The translations under genes were made by a program, and so were the position numbers. The notes under the pieces are model-generated. The model was given only the letters and a program-made list of their open reading frames with translations, did no database searches and was not told where the DNA came from. Shown in pieces: positions 49,494-62,403 of a stretch of DNA of 64,000 bases. How positions within the stretch are numbered: position 1 is the stretch's first letter; each line of letters starts with the position of its first letter. Origin of the DNA: Oxalobacteraceae bacterium (GTDB taxonomy: Bacteria; Pseudomonadota; Gammaproteobacteria; Burkholderiales; Burkholderiaceae_D); contig RGFZ01000004.1 of assembly GCA_010024875.1 (NCBI GenBank), positions 18,618 through 82,617 on the forward strand, written 5' to 3'.

Positions 49494-50054
49494 TCAGACC
49501 GTCAGGATCTCTTTTTCTTTTTCGGCGACCAGTTTATCGACTTCGGCAACGAACTTGTCGGTGAGCTTCTGTACGTCATCCTGCGCGCGGCGCTCATCGT
49601 CTTCAGAGATGGTCTTGTCTTTCAACAGTTTTTTCAGCACCTCGTTGGAATCACGGCGAATATTGCGAATCGCGATCTTGCCATCTTCGGCTTCGCTCTT
49701 GACGAGCTTGACCATCTCCTTGCGGCGTTCTTCAGTCAAAGGCGGCGTGGGAACGCGGATCAGATCGCCCTGCGTGGAAGGGTTCAGACCCAAATCGGAT
49801 TCACGGATCGCCTTTTCAACCACGGCCAACATTTTCTTTTCCCACGGCTGTACTCCCAGCGTGCGCGCATCGAGCAGCGTCACGTTGGCAACCTGCGCGA
49901 TCTGGGTCGGCGTACCGTAGTAATCGACCTGAATATGATCGAGCATGCCGGGGTGGGCGCGTCCCGTCCGCACCTTGGCGAGGTTGCCCTTAAGGGTCTC
50001 GATGGACTTTTGCATTTTCTGCTCGGTGTTCTTTTTGACGTCGGCGACAGTCAT
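49494..50054 (-). CDS. frr: Ribosome recycling factor
   Basis: 186 residues. With EF-G it splits post-termination ribosomes. The L-shaped tRNA-mimic fold is marked by [40 protein letters not shown] and the C-terminal helix [21 protein letters not shown]. It lies 57 bases after pyrH, the standard rpsB-tsf-pyrH-frr order. Confidence 0.97.
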   Translation of the reverse strand: MTVADVKKNTEQKMQKSIETLKGNLAKVRTGRAHPGMLDHIQVDYYGTPTQIAQVANVTLLDARTLGVQPWEKKMLAVVEKAIRESDLGLNPSTQGDLIRVPTPPLTEERRKEMVKLVKSEAEDGKIAIRNIRRDSNEVLKKLLKDKTISEDDERRAQDDVQKLTDKFVAEVDKLVAEKEKEILTV

Positions 50055-50111
50055 GCGGCTCTCCTGTAATTCAGTGCGGCGAATGATGTGTTCATGAAAG
50101 CGTGATCCGGG

Positions 50112-50828
50112 TCATACGTGAACGAGAGTGCCCTCGTCTTCACCCAGCACCACGCGCTTGAAAGCGCCCGGCTTGGTGATCGAGAATACGCGTATCGGCA
50201 GCTTCTGGTCGCGGCACAGCGCAAAGGCAGTCGCATCCATGACCTGCAGGTGTTTCGCGATCGCTTCGTCGAAACTGATCGTTGCGTAACGCGTCGCCGA
50301 CGCGTCTTTCTTCGGATCGGAGCTGTAGACGCCATCGACCTTGGTGGCCTTTAAAACCACCTCGGCGCCAATCTCGGCGCCGCGTAATGCCGCCGCGGTA
50401 TCGGTGGTAAAAAAAGGATTGCCCGTGCCCGCTGCGAAGACAACGATTTTTCCCTCTTCGAGATATTGCAGCGCCTTGGGACGCACATAGGGCTCGACCA
50501 CCTGCTCGATGCCGATCGCAGACATCACCCGCGCGGTCATGCCAGCCTGACGCATCGCATCGGCCAGCGCCAGCGAATTCATCACCGTGGCCAGCATGCC
50601 CATGTAATCGGCGGTCGCCCGGTCCATGCCCTGCGCTCCGGGCGCGACACCCCGAAAGATGTTGCCGCCACCGATAACGATCGCCACCTCGATACCTAAC
50701 TTGGCCACTTCTGAGACATCGGCCACCATGCGCTCGATCGTCGCGCGATTAATGCCATACGCATCCTCGCCCATAAGGGCTTCGCCGGAGAGTTTCAAAA
50801 GGACGCGCTTGTAGGCCGGTGACGTCAT
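50112..50828 (-). CDS. pyrH: Uridylate kinase
   Basis: 238 residues from ATG 50828. An ATG two codons earlier (50834) is only two bases from the GGGAG Shine-Dalgarno, while the 50828 ATG has an eight-base spacing and gives the family N-terminus [19 protein letters not shown]. PyrH phosphorylates UMP to UDP and is inhibited by [29 protein letters not shown], and [15 protein letters not shown] are conserved. A tsf terminator separates it from the upstream genes, so it heads its own transcript. Confidence 0.96.
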   Translation of the reverse strand: MTSPAYKRVLLKLSGEALMGEDAYGINRATIERMVADVSEVAKLGIEVAIVIGGGNIFRGVAPGAQGMDRATADYMGMLATVMNSLALADAMRQAGMTARVMSAIGIEQVVEPYVRPKALQYLEEGKIVVFAAGTGNPFFTTDTAAALRGAEIGAEVVLKATKVDGVYSSDPKKDASATRYATISFDEAIAKHLQVMDATAFALCRDQKLPIRVFSITKPGAFKRVVLGEDEGTLVHV

Positions 50829-50883
50829 GTGCATTGCTCCCTGATGACTCGGTTTTTTCTGTAAGGCTTACGAACCCGCCGAT

Positions 50884-50889
50884 ATTTTA
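50884..50889 (-). promoter_or_regulatory. Probable -10 element of pyrH
   Basis: TAAAAT within CGGTAAAAT on the minus strand, 55 bases before the pyrH start, and downstream of the tsf terminator. It is the same extended hexamer as at 2772 and 2836. No good -35 is visible. Confidence 0.4.
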
Positions 50890-50927
50890 CCGGCTGTTGC
50901 GGTTGCTGCTGCCTCTGTGCTGACATT

Positions 50928-50951
50928 AAAAAAACGGGCCGTGAGGCCCGT
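50928..50951 (-). terminator. Rho-independent terminator of rpsB-tsf
   Basis: On the minus strand ACGGGCC (50951-50945) pairs with GGCCCGT (50940-50934) around TCAC, followed by a T-run to 50928. It ends rpsB-tsf before pyrH. Confidence 0.9.
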
Positions 50952-50963
50952 TGTTGAAGTAGA

Positions 50964-51845
50964 TCAGCCCTGCTTCGCGGCGGCTACCTGCGCCGCCACT
51001 TCCGCTGCAAAGTCATCCTGCTTCTTCTCAATGCCTTCGCCGACCACAAACATGGTGAACGCCTTCACAGCCGTGTTGGCCGCCTTTAGCATCTGCTGCA
51101 CGGTCTGCTTGTCGTTCTTCACAAAAGCCTGATCGAACAGCGAGACTTCTTTCAGATATTTCTGTACCGAGCCCTCAACCATCTTCGCGGCGATATCAGC
51201 AGGCTTGCCTGACTCTTCCGCCTTGAGCTTGGCCACCGAGCGCTCTTTCTCGATCAGATCGGCCGGTACCTGATCAGACGACAGCGCAACCGGCTTCATC
51301 GCGGCGATGTGCATCGCGACATCCTTGCCCACTTGCTCGTCGCTGCCTTCGAATTCAACCATCACGCCAATACGGGTGCCATGCAGATAAGAGGTCAGCT
51401 TGCCGGAGGTCTGGAAACGTTGGAAGCGACGGATAGACATGTTCTCACCGATCTTGCCAACCAACGCGGTGCGAATTTCCTCAACGGTCTTGCCATCCAG
51501 CGACAACGTGGACAGTGCCGCCACATCGGCCGGGTTCTGGTCGGCGACCAACTTGGCGATGTCGGATGAGAATTTCAGGAAGTCGTCGTTCTTGGACACG
51601 AAGTCGGTTTCGCAGTTGACCTCGACCAGCGCGCCTACGCCGCCGGCGATGTGTGCGGCGACCACACCTTCGGCGGTGATCCTTGATGCGGCCTTCGATG
51701 CCTTGCTGCCCAGCTTGACGCGCAGGATTTCTTCCGCGCGAGCCATGTCACCATCGGCCTCGGTTAGTGCTTTCTTGCACTCCATCATGGGTGCATCGGT
51801 CTTTGCGCGAAGCTCACCCACCATTGCTGCGGTAATTGCTGCCAT
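50964..51845 (-). CDS. tsf: Elongation factor Ts
   Basis: 293 residues. It exchanges GDP for GTP on EF-Tu. The N-terminal UBA-like domain reads [19 protein letters not shown], followed by [16 protein letters not shown] (the TDFV core that contacts EF-Tu) and the two-lobed core with [15 protein letters not shown]. The C-terminus is alanine-rich. The gene follows rpsB by 121 bases and precedes a terminator. Confidence 0.97.
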   Translation of the reverse strand: MAAITAAMVGELRAKTDAPMMECKKALTEADGDMARAEEILRVKLGSKASKAASRITAEGVVAAHIAGGVGALVEVNCETDFVSKNDDFLKFSSDIAKLVADQNPADVAALSTLSLDGKTVEEIRTALVGKIGENMSIRRFQRFQTSGKLTSYLHGTRIGVMVEFEGSDEQVGKDVAMHIAAMKPVALSSDQVPADLIEKERSVAKLKAEESGKPADIAAKMVEGSVQKYLKEVSLFDQAFVKNDKQTVQQMLKAANTAVKAFTMFVVGEGIEKKQDDFAAEVAAQVAAAKQG

Positions 51846-51966
51846 TCTTCTCTCCTAAACTGTGGACGGCGATGCTGCCTTCCGGTATTCAATTCTCGAA
51901 AAAAAGGGGCGAACCATTGTTGCCCCCGTTTTTCCGTCGCGGTCAACCGCGACTGGCATCGAGGCA

Positions 51967-52612
51967 TCAGGCTTGATCGACCTCGACGAATTCGTCTGCG
52001 CCGCCTTTGACTGACTCGACGATATCCTTCACGGAGTTCGCCCGGCCCTCGAGGATCGCGTCGGCGATGCCGCGCGCGTAAAGGGTGATCGCTTTGGATG
52101 AATCATCGTTACCGGGGATCACATAGGTCACACCGTTCGGGGAGTGATTGGTGTCGACCACGCCAATCACAGGAATGCCCAGCTTGGCAGCCTCGGTGAT
52201 GGCACCCTTGTGGTAGCCGACGTCGATCACGAAAATCGCGTCCGGCACGCCGTTCATGTCCTTGATGCCGCCTCAGGCGCTTGATCGAGGTCTTGATGGT
52301 CTTGAAGTTGGTCAGCGTGCCGCCCAGCCAGCGCTGTTCGACGAAAGGCACGCCTGCACGCTGCGCTTCGGCAGCAATGATGTCGCGCGCCTGACGCTTG
52401 GTACCCACCATGAGGATGGTGCCGCGATTGGCGGACAGCTGGCGAACGTACTTGGCGGCCTCCTGGAACATGACCATGGTCTTTTCCAGGTTGACGATAT
52501 GAATTTTGTTGCGATGACCGAAAATGTACTGGGCCATCTTGGGGTTCCAGAAGCGGGTCTGGTGACCGAAATGGACACCGGCTTCCAGCATTTCACGCAT
52601 AGTGACTGACAT
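51967..52612 (-). pseudogene. rpsB: 30S ribosomal protein S2 with frame-breaking internal deletion
   Basis: The N-terminal 113 codons (52612-52274) are a normal S2: [36 protein letters not shown]. The family's next block, about 34 residues forming the coiled-coil helices between KRL and GGIKDM, is absent. The C-terminal part resumes in a different frame at 52272 ([20 protein letters not shown]) and continues intact to 51967. In the first frame translation runs to 52109 as unrelated sequence. S2 is essential for the 30S subunit, so this cannot be the only copy in a living cell. An assembly or base-calling loss of roughly 100 bases is the leading explanation. Context (tsf, pyrH, frr) is normal. 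Confidence 0.88.
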
Positions 52613-52637
52613 GTAGAGTTCTCCAGGGTTGGGTCTG

Positions 52638-52707
52638 GAGCCTGGCCAGCGACCCCACAGACGGCTTCGTGGCCGCTGTCTGAGGGCACCCTTGGAGGCA
52701 CAGGCTC
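52638..52707 (-). promoter_or_regulatory. Structured 5' leader of rpsB
   Basis: Upstream of rpsB the minus strand has outer arms GAGCCTG (52707-52701) and CAGGCTC (52644-52638) enclosing an imperfect inner hairpin, CAGAC...GTCTG, around 52660-52684. S2 autoregulates through rpsB leader RNA in several bacteria. Such a role here is inferred from position and folding potential. The rest of the 315-base gap to map contains AT-rich DNA with TTAAAT hexamers on the minus strand (about 52720-52740) that may be the promoter. Confidence 0.45.
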
Positions 52708-52868
52708 GCGATTTTCAAAAATTTAACAAAGCATTTAACGTATTGACCGAAAACAGCCATCAGCGCATGACAACTCGCTTATGCTCCCGGTCAACCCGCG
52801 ATTCTAACCGATTTTCAGCCCGTTTTACAAACCCGGCAAGCCCGCCCTACCCCACACGCTGGCTCGAC

Positions 52869-52874
52869 TATAAT
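52869..52874 (+). promoter_or_regulatory. Probable -10 element of map
   Basis: A perfect TATAAT lies 53 bases before the map start codon. No recognisable -35 lies 16-18 bases upstream, so the start may be weak or activator-assisted. Confidence 0.5.
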
Positions 52875-52927
52875 CGGCGCTTTAGGTCTACCGCGGCGCT
52901 GGCTCAGCGGCCGCAGAGAATTACCCC

Positions 52928-53764
52928 ATGGGCTCCATATCCATCAAGACCCCCGAAGACATCGAGGGCATGCGCGTCGCCGGTCGGCTGGCGGCCGAGG
53001 TCCTCGACTTCATTGCGCCTCATGTGAAGGCAGGTGTCAGCACCGCTGATCTCGACCGGCTTTGCCACGACTACATAGTGAACGTCCAGCAGTCCATCCC
53101 AGCACCGCTGAACTACTGCCCGCCAGGCTACACGCCCTACCCTAAATCGATCTGTACTTCGGTGAATGACGTCGTCTGCCACGGTATCCCCGGCGACAAA
53201 GTGCTCAAGCAGGGCGACGTGATTAACATCGACATCACGGTGATCAAGGATGGCTACCATGGCGATACCAGCCGCATGTTCTTCGTTGGCGAGCCCTCGA
53301 TTCTTGCGAGGCGGCTCGCAGAGATCACCTATGAATGCATGTGGCTGGGTATTGCCAAAATTCGTCCCGGCGCTCATCTGGGCGACATCGGCCATGTGAT
53401 TCAGCAGTATGCCGAAGAGGCCGGCTTTTCTGTCGTGCGCGAATTTTGCGGCCACGGGATCGGCAAAGTTTTCCATGAAGAGCCACAAGTGCTTCACTAT
53501 GGCCGCCCCGGCACGCTCGCCAAACTGGAAGCCGGGATGATCTTCACCGTCGAGCCCATGATCAATGCCGGTCGCCGAGAGATCCGCGAGATGGGCGATG
53601 GCTGGACCATCAAGACGCGTGACCGCAGCCTGTCCGCGCAATGGGAGCACACTGTCCTGGTGACCGAGACCGGCTTCGAAGTGCTGACCGTGTCGCCCGC
53701 CATGCCGGCACCGCCCGCCTTCATCCGTGAACAGCATGCCGGCAGCGTCGCGGCCCTCGCCTGA
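52928..53764 (+). CDS. map: Methionine aminopeptidase, type I
   Basis: 278 residues. It removes the initiator methionine after deformylation. Dinuclear metal ligands are recognisable in [20 protein letters not shown] (two Asp), [17 protein letters not shown] (His), [13 protein letters not shown] (Glu) and [10 protein letters not shown] (Glu). It is divergent from rpsB, a very common arrangement. The 3' end overlaps the glnD start by about 30-40 bases. Confidence 0.97.
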   Translation: MGSISIKTPEDIEGMRVAGRLAAEVLDFIAPHVKAGVSTADLDRLCHDYIVNVQQSIPAPLNYCPPGYTPYPKSICTSVNDVVCHGIPGDKVLKQGDVINIDITVIKDGYHGDTSRMFFVGEPSILARRLAEITYECMWLGIAKIRPGAHLGDIGHVIQQYAEEAGFSVVREFCGHGIGKVFHEEPQVLHYGRPGTLAKLEAGMIFTVEPMINAGRREIREMGDGWTIKTRDRSLSAQWEHTVLVTETGFEVLTVSPAMPAPPAFIREQHAGSVAALA

Positions 53765-56318
53765 TACGGCCTCGCTCGCGCGTTCGCTGCGCGAGCAGCT
53801 GCGCGAAGGTCGGCGCTCCATCGTCAGTAACTATCCGCAAGACCCCAAGCCAGAGCGACTGCTCAAGCGCTTGCGACAGGCCACCGATCAGGTGATGATC
53901 ACCGCCTGGAAAAACTTCGACCTGCCCGCCAACACCGCGCTGGTCGCCGTCGGCGGCTACGGACGGGGTGAACTTTTCCCGTACTCTGATGTTGATCTTC
54001 TGGTTCTGTTGCCTTCACCACCCGATGACCCGTTGCGCGACAAGCTCGAGCAACTGGTGCAGATGCTGTGGGACCTCGGCCTCGAGATCGGCCACAGCAT
54101 ACGCACCGTCGATGAATGTCTGACTGAGTCAGCTGCCGACATCACGGTACAGACCAGTTTGCTCGAAGCGCGACTGATCTGCGGTAATCGTCCGCTCTTC
54201 AATACGCTTCTCGAGAAATATGCAGGTGCGATGGATCCTCGCGCGTTTTTTCAGGCCAAAGTGCTTGAGCTGCGCCAACGTCATGTGAAGTACGAGAACA
54301 CGCCCTATAGTCTGGAGCCCAATTGCAAGGAGAGTCCCGGCGGTCTGCGCGACCTGCAGGTGATTCTTTGGGTCGCTAAAGCTGCAGGACTCGGCGATTC
54401 ATGGCGCGAGCTGGCAGCCAATGACATGATCACGCCGACCGAGGCGCGCCAAGTCGCCGAAAAAGAACGCGCATTCAAAGACATCCGTATACGCCTTCAC
54501 CTTCATACCCAGCGTCGCGAAGACCGGCTGGTGTTCGATGTGCAGAGCCCGGTCGCCGACACTTTCGGCTTTCAGACGACTGACGCTCGACGCGCGAGCG
54601 AAGTGCTGATGCAACGCTACTACTGGGCCGCGAAGGCCGTCACCCAGCTCAACAGCATCCTGCTGCAAAACATCGAAGCCCGTCTGTTCCCGCAACCCAG
54701 CGTATCGCGCCCGGTCAACGAGCGCTTCAATGAAGTAAACGGCATGATCGATATCGCGCACGACAAGGTATTCGAAGAAACGCCGTCGGCCATGCTGGAG
54801 ATTTTCCTACTCCTTGAGCAGCACGGCGAGCTGAAAGGTATGACCGCCCGCACCCAGCGCGCACTGTGGCACGCCCGCTTCCGTATCGACGATTCGTTCC
54901 GCCGCGATCCTCAGAACCGCGAACTGTTCCTGCAGATACTCAAAGCACCCAAGGGTATTACGCATGCGCTCCGCAACATGAATCAGTTGTCGATACTCGG
55001 TCGCTACCTGCCGGCGTTTCGCCGCATTATTGGGCAGATGCAGCATGATTTGTTTCATGTCTATACCGTCGACCAGCACATTCTGATGGTCCTGCGCAAT
55101 GTACGGCGCTTTGCGATTCCCGAGCATGCGCACGAGTACCCATTCTGTAGCCAGCTCATGGCGAACTTCCCTCAGCCTTGGCTGATTTATATCGCCGCAC
55201 TATTTCACGACATTGCCAAAGGACGCGGCGGCGATCATTCCGAACTCGGGAAGATGGATGCGCAGCGCTTTTGCAGCGATCACGGACTGTCGAAGGAAGA
55301 TACCGAGCTTGTGGTCTTCTTGGTTGAGCATCATCTGCAAATGTCGCATGTCGCGCAGAAGCAGGATTTGTCCGATCCCGATGTGATCCGTGCATTTGTG
55401 AAGGTGGTGAAAGACGAACGGCACCTCACCGCGTTGTATCTGCTCACAGTCGCGGATATCCGCGGCACCAGCCCCAAGGTCTGGAATGCCTGGAAAGGCA
55501 AACTGCTCGAAGATTTGTACCGAATGAGCCTGCGAGTGCTCGGCGGTGAAGCTCCCTCGCCCGACCGCGAGCTGCAAAAACGTCAGCAGGAAGCCATTGC
55601 TGCGCTGCGCCTTCATGGCCTGTCGGCCGATGCGCATGAGGCGCTTTGGAAAACGCTTGATGTCGGCTATTTTCTGCGACACGATGCATCCGAGATCGCA
55701 TGGCAGACGCGCGTACTGTGCGAGCATGTCGACAGCGACAAACCCGTCGTGCGCTGCCGGCTCGGCCTCATAGGCGAAGGCTTGCAAGTCGTGGTCTACC
55801 TGCGCGACCGCCCCGATCTGTTCGCGCGCATCTGCAGCTATTTTGACCGCAAGAATTTCAGCATCCTTGATGCGAAGGTACAGACCACGCGCACAGGCTA
55901 TGCGCTTGATACTTTCCTGGTAAGCGAGCCTACGTTCGCCGACAATTACCGCGAGCTGATCACGCTAATCGAACATGAACTGAAACAATGGCTGGCCTCC
56001 GATGATGCCCTACCGCCACCCGCCAAATCACGACTCTCGCGACTATCGCGCACCTTCCCGATCACGCCCACGGTGCATCTACAGCCCGACGAGCGAGGTC
56101 AGTATCATTTGCTCTCGGTATCAGCGAGCGACCGCACGGGCCTGCTTTATTCGATTGCCAGCGTGCTCGCTCGTTACAAGGTCAATCTGCATACTGCGAA
56201 AATCACCACACTGGGCGAGCGGGTGGAGGATGTGTTCCTTGTCGATGGCCCAGTGCTCTCGCACGCACGCAGCCAGATCGCGCTTGAATCCGATTTGCTT
56301 GACGCCTTGCGCGCCTAA
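53736..56318 (+). CDS. glnD: Bifunctional uridylyltransferase/uridylyl-removing enzyme GlnD
   Basis: 860 residues from ATG 53736. GTG 53727 in the same frame is also possible, and both lie inside map. GlnD senses glutamine and uridylylates or deuridylylates PII proteins. The nucleotidyltransferase domain has [20 protein letters not shown] (Gly-Gly and paired Asp). The HD phosphohydrolase domain has [19 protein letters not shown]. Two C-terminal ACT domains start near [20 protein letters not shown] and [20 protein letters not shown]. Overlap with map suggests co-expression with N-terminal processing rather than with other nitrogen genes. Confidence 0.97.
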   Translation: MPAASRPSPDTASLARSLREQLREGRRSIVSNYPQDPKPERLLKRLRQATDQVMITAWKNFDLPANTALVAVGGYGRGELFPYSDVDLLVLLPSPPDDPLRDKLEQLVQMLWDLGLEIGHSIRTVDECLTESAADITVQTSLLEARLICGNRPLFNTLLEKYAGAMDPRAFFQAKVLELRQRHVKYENTPYSLEPNCKESPGGLRDLQVILWVAKAAGLGDSWRELAANDMITPTEARQVAEKERAFKDIRIRLHLHTQRREDRLVFDVQSPVADTFGFQTTDARRASEVLMQRYYWAAKAVTQLNSILLQNIEARLFPQPSVSRPVNERFNEVNGMIDIAHDKVFEETPSAMLEIFLLLEQHGELKGMTARTQRALWHARFRIDDSFRRDPQNRELFLQILKAPKGITHALRNMNQLSILGRYLPAFRRIIGQMQHDLFHVYTVDQHILMVLRNVRRFAIPEHAHEYPFCSQLMANFPQPWLIYIAALFHDIAKGRGGDHSELGKMDAQRFCSDHGLSKEDTELVVFLVEHHLQMSHVAQKQDLSDPDVIRAFVKVVKDERHLTALYLLTVADIRGTSPKVWNAWKGKLLEDLYRMSLRVLGGEAPSPDRELQKRQQEAIAALRLHGLSADAHEALWKTLDVGYFLRHDASEIAWQTRVLCEHVDSDKPVVRCRLGLIGEGLQVVVYLRDRPDLFARICSYFDRKNFSILDAKVQTTRTGYALDTFLVSEPTFADNYRELITLIEHELKQWLASDDALPPPAKSRLSRLSRTFPITPTVHLQPDERGQYHLLSVSASDRTGLLYSIASVLARYKVNLHTAKITTLGERVEDVFLVDGPVLSHARSQIALESDLLDALRA

Positions 56319-56338
56319 CTACCGGCTGCGTTTCAACA

Positions 56339-57085
56339 ATGACTGAACCTCTCCGTCTGTCCAAGCGCATGTCCGAGCTTGGCCTCTGTTCACGTCGTGA
56401 AGCGGATGAATGGATAGCCAAAGGCTGGGTACGCGTCGACGGGCAGGTGGTTTCCGAGCTGGGCAGCAAAGTGCTGCCGCATCAGAAAATCACCATCGAA
56501 AAGCAAGCACAAGCGCAGCAGGCGCGCAGAGTGACTGTGCTGATCAACAAGCCCATGGGCTTCGTCAGCGGGCAGGCCGAAGACGGCTACAAGCCTGCCG
56601 TGACGCTGGTGCGACCTGAAAATCGCTGGTCGCAGGATAAGTCAGCTTTACAGTTTTTGCCGGCACAGCTGAAAAGTCTTGTACCCGCAGGACGGCTCGA
56701 TATCGATTCCGTCGGCCTGCTGGTGCTCACGCAAGACGGACGTATTGCGAAACAGTTGATCGGCGAAGATAGCGAGATCGAAAAAGAATATCTCGTACGC
56801 GTGAAGTACGCTAACTCGGGTCGACTTCCCGATCAGGATTTGAAGCGACTGAATCACGGCTTGTCGCTCGACGGTCAGGCGCTGCTGCCCGCCAAGGTGC
56901 AATGGCAGAATGAAGATCAGCTTTGCTTCGTTCTGCGTGAAGGCAAGAAACGACAAATACGCCGTATGTGCGAACTGGTCGGGTTGAAAGTGCTTGGCTT
57001 GAAACGGGTGCGGATAGGTCAGGTAAAGCTTGGCAACTTGCCGACCGGGCAGTGGCGTTATCTCGGTGAGGATGAGCGGTTCTGA
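56339..57085 (+). CDS. rluF: RsuA/RluF-family pseudouridine synthase
   Basis: 248 residues. An N-terminal S4 RNA-binding domain ([20 protein letters not shown] to 60) is followed by the catalytic domain. The hallmark [17 protein letters not shown] contains catalytic D121. [20 protein letters not shown] near the C-terminus is typical of the RsuA/RluB/E/F group. The substrate is a specific uridine in 23S or 16S rRNA. The length and the RRMCE motif favour RluF, but assignment within the group is not certain. It lies 20 bases after glnD. Confidence 0.85.
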   Translation: MTEPLRLSKRMSELGLCSRREADEWIAKGWVRVDGQVVSELGSKVLPHQKITIEKQAQAQQARRVTVLINKPMGFVSGQAEDGYKPAVTLVRPENRWSQDKSALQFLPAQLKSLVPAGRLDIDSVGLLVLTQDGRIAKQLIGEDSEIEKEYLVRVKYANSGRLPDQDLKRLNHGLSLDGQALLPAKVQWQNEDQLCFVLREGKKRQIRRMCELVGLKVLGLKRVRIGQVKLGNLPTGQWRYLGEDERF

Positions 57086-57115
57086 TTCGAATTTTCAGGG
57101 TGTTAGCCTTCAAAT

Positions 57116-57142
57116 CGTCCTTCCTGCGCAGGCCGGAATCCA
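57116..57142. repeat. Intergenic inverted repeat, GCGCAGGCCGG type, copy 2
   Basis: CGTCCTTCCTGCGCAGGCCG followed by GAATCC matches the core and layout of the copy at 13461 (reverse orientation). It sits in the 163-base convergent gap between rluF and def, which also holds a CACGG/CCGTG hairpin near 57187-57208 without a T-run. Confidence 0.55.
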
Positions 57143-57248
57143 TCAGCAGTACGGCAGTGATCTCGTTTTGAGCATAGCCACGCAAGTCACGGGACTCTGG
57201 CCCGTGCCGGAATCACGGTTCAAATTAGCTGCAACAGAGCGCCTTCGA

Positions 57249-57785
57249 TCAATCATCCGCCCCCGGATCCATCCCGGGAAATAACACCTCGGTATACCCA
57301 AAACGACTGAAATCCTTCACTCGCATTGGATACAGCACGCCGATCAGGTGATCGCATTCATGCTGTACCACACGCGCATGAAATCCATCGACCTCGCGAT
57401 CAATGATCTGCCCGTAAGGATCAACGCCCTGATAGCGCAGCCGCGTGTAGCGAGGCACCACACCCCGCAGACCGGGAACGGACAGGCAGCCTTCCCAGCC
57501 TTCTTCCATCTCATCAGATAGCGGCGTGATCACCGGATTGAGTAACACGGTTTCCGGTACAGACGGCGCATCGGGATAGCGAGCATTATTACTGAAGCCG
57601 AAGATCACCAGCTGCAGGTTCACACCGATCTGCGGCGCGGCCAGCCCTGCACCATTGGCCGCGTGCATGGTGTCGAACATGTCCGCAATTAGCGCATGCA
57701 ACTCCGGCGTGTCGACAACGCTCACCGGCTCGGCCTGTCGCAACAAGCGCGGATCACCCATTCTCAAGATCTCACGAACAGCCAC
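57249..57785 (-). CDS. def: Peptide deformylase
   Basis: 178 residues. It removes the formyl group from nascent N-terminal Met. All three motifs are present: [21 protein letters not shown] (metal Cys) and [13 protein letters not shown] (metal His pair and catalytic Glu). It lies 13 bases after galU. The companion formyltransferase gene fmt is not adjacent, unlike the common def-fmt pair, so a second def may exist elsewhere. Confidence 0.95.
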   Translation of the reverse strand: MAVREILRMGDPRLLRQAEPVSVVDTPELHALIADMFDTMHAANGAGLAAPQIGVNLQLVIFGFSNNARYPDAPSVPETVLLNPVITPLSDEMEEGWEGCLSVPGLRGVVPRYTRLRYQGVDPYGQIIDREVDGFHARVVQHECDHLIGVLYPMRVKDFSRFGYTEVLFPGMDPGADD

Positions 57786-57798
57786 GGTTCGCCTCCGC

Positions 57799-58680
57799 TC
57801 AGGATGAATGTCTTTTGGCTAGCCACTCGGCAAATGCTGCGCCGGTCTCGGGATGCTGCAAGCCGATTTCGACGGAGGCTTCGAGATAACCGAGCTTGGA
57901 ACCGCAATCGAAACGACGGCCCTTGTATCGATAAGAGAGCACTGTTTCATATTGCATCAGTGCCTCGATGCCATCGGTGAGTTGAATCTCACCTCCTGCG
58001 CCTTTGCCTAGTTTTTCAAGGCACGAGAAGATTCGGTTGGTCAGCACGTAGCGGCCAACGACCGCCAGCGTGGATGGCGCCTTGTCTGGCATGGGCTTCT
58101 CGACGATGCCCTTCACTTTCTCCAGCCGATCGCCAAACGCTTCCGTGCTGACAATGCCGTACTGCCGTGTATTCTCGCGCGGCACGTCCTGGACAGCCAA
58201 GAGACTGGCCTGCTCGCGCGCAAAGCTGGCCGTCATCTGCGCCATGATTCCCGGGCCACCCTGCTCGCCCTGCATGAAATCATCCGCAAGCAGCACCGCG
58301 AAGGGATCTTGACCTACGATGGGGCGCGCACAAAGCACGGCATGGCCTAGGCCCAGCGCCTGCGGCTGGCGTATGTACATGCAGTTGACGGTTTTCGGTA
58401 TGACCTCTCGCACCATCCGCAACAGCTGGTCCTTGCCCGCTGCTTCCAGCTCGGCTTCCAGCTCATAGGCTTTATCGAAGTGGTCTTCAATGGCGCGCTT
58501 GTTGCGACCGGTGATGAAAATCATCTCGGTAATGCCTGCCTCGACAGCCTCTTCGACGGCATATTGAATCAGTGGCTTGTCGACGATGGGTAGCATTTCC
58601 TTGGGCTGCGCCTTGGTTGCGGGCAGAAAGCGACTGCCCAGTCCGGCCACCGGGAAAACGGCTTTGGTAATTTTTGTCAT
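57799..58680 (-). CDS. galU: UTP-glucose-1-phosphate uridylyltransferase
   Basis: 293 residues. It makes UDP-glucose for polysaccharides and LPS. The nucleotide-binding N-terminus is [66 protein letters not shown] and [18 protein letters not shown] are diagnostic. It lies 2 bases after ligA on the same strand. Confidence 0.97.
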   Translation of the reverse strand: MTKITKAVFPVAGLGSRFLPATKAQPKEMLPIVDKPLIQYAVEEAVEAGITEMIFITGRNKRAIEDHFDKAYELEAELEAAGKDQLLRMVREVIPKTVNCMYIRQPQALGLGHAVLCARPIVGQDPFAVLLADDFMQGEQGGPGIMAQMTASFAREQASLLAVQDVPRENTRQYGIVSTEAFGDRLEKVKGIVEKPMPDKAPSTLAVVGRYVLTNRIFSCLEKLGKGAGGEIQLTDGIEALMQYETVLSYRYKGRRFDCGSKLGYLEASVEIGLQHPETGAAFAEWLAKRHSS

Positions 58681-58682
58681 TG

Positions 58683-61837
<3,155 letters not shown>

Positions 61838-62014
61838 TGCGCGTTCTCCGGCTTTCGTTTTAGAAATTTCGATAACGGCTCGCGGTCTTTCACGACCCAT
61901 ACGGCGTCTCGATGCAAACCAACATTGTAAGAGATGCGCATCCCATGATTGCCTCGCATTGGTATTTTCTGAGGCCGACGCGAATTCTCTGCAAGCTCTT
62001 GCCAAATCGCATTA

Positions 62015-62028
62015 TTGACACATGTCAA
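62015..62028. promoter_or_regulatory. TTGACA promoter element within a TTGACA-CA-TGTCAA palindrome
   Basis: A consensus -35 TTGACA is the left arm of a perfect inverted repeat around two bases. ATTTAT at 62039-62044, with 18-base spacing, is a weak -10. A regulator bound here would occlude the -35. The core TGACA-N2-TGTCA is identical in layout to the site upstream of the efflux operon at 23800-23811. The minus-strand zipA start is 178 bases away. Confidence 0.5.
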
Positions 62029-62090
62029 AATCATCTGAATTTATTGTCATTAAGATAACTGCACGATCACTGCGCTCAGGAGGGCCAACC

Positions 62091-62315
62091 GTGCATGAAA
62101 CCACCGACATCAATGACATCAAGCTGCAGAGTTTGACCATGCTGTCGCTAAAGCCCCTGATGCGCCGCTTGCGGCGCTGGTGGCTGGAGCGGACTGAGGA
62201 GCATTATCTGATGTGTGCGGCTGTCGAGCAGGCCCGCGCGCGCGAAGCAGAGGAGAACGAAGCCTACTATCAAAAACGAGCAGCGCTGGCCCGCTCTGCC
62301 CTCCTTTGGGACTGA
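62091..62315 (+). CDS. Small basic protein of unknown function between smc and zipA
   Basis: 74 residues from GTG 62091, chosen because a perfect Shine-Dalgarno AGGAGG (62078-62083) lies 7 bases upstream. The frame opens at ATG 62022, which has no such signal. The product begins MHETTDINDIKLQSLTMLSL. An arginine/tryptophan-rich amphipathic segment (MRRLRRWWLERTEEHYLM) and an acidic helix (VEQARAREAEENEAYYQKR) follow. There is no signal peptide or known motif. It interrupts the co-directional smc-zipA-ligA run on the opposite strand and has its own promoter-like palindrome upstream. Function unknown. Confidence 0.65.
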   Translation: MHETTDINDIKLQSLTMLSLKPLMRRLRRWWLERTEEHYLMCAAVEQARAREAEENEAYYQKRAALARSALLWD

Positions 62316-62403
62316 CGCAAGGAGACACGGAGACAAGGCGCCTGATAAACCGCTCAGGTCATTATCTGTCGGTCGGAGTCCACTCGGCAGACTATTAACG
62401 ATA

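Noticed and set aside
61838..62005. N-terminal extension of zipA to 62005
   Set aside because: The added 56 residues are basic and unrelated, while the family membrane anchor begins right after ATG 61837.
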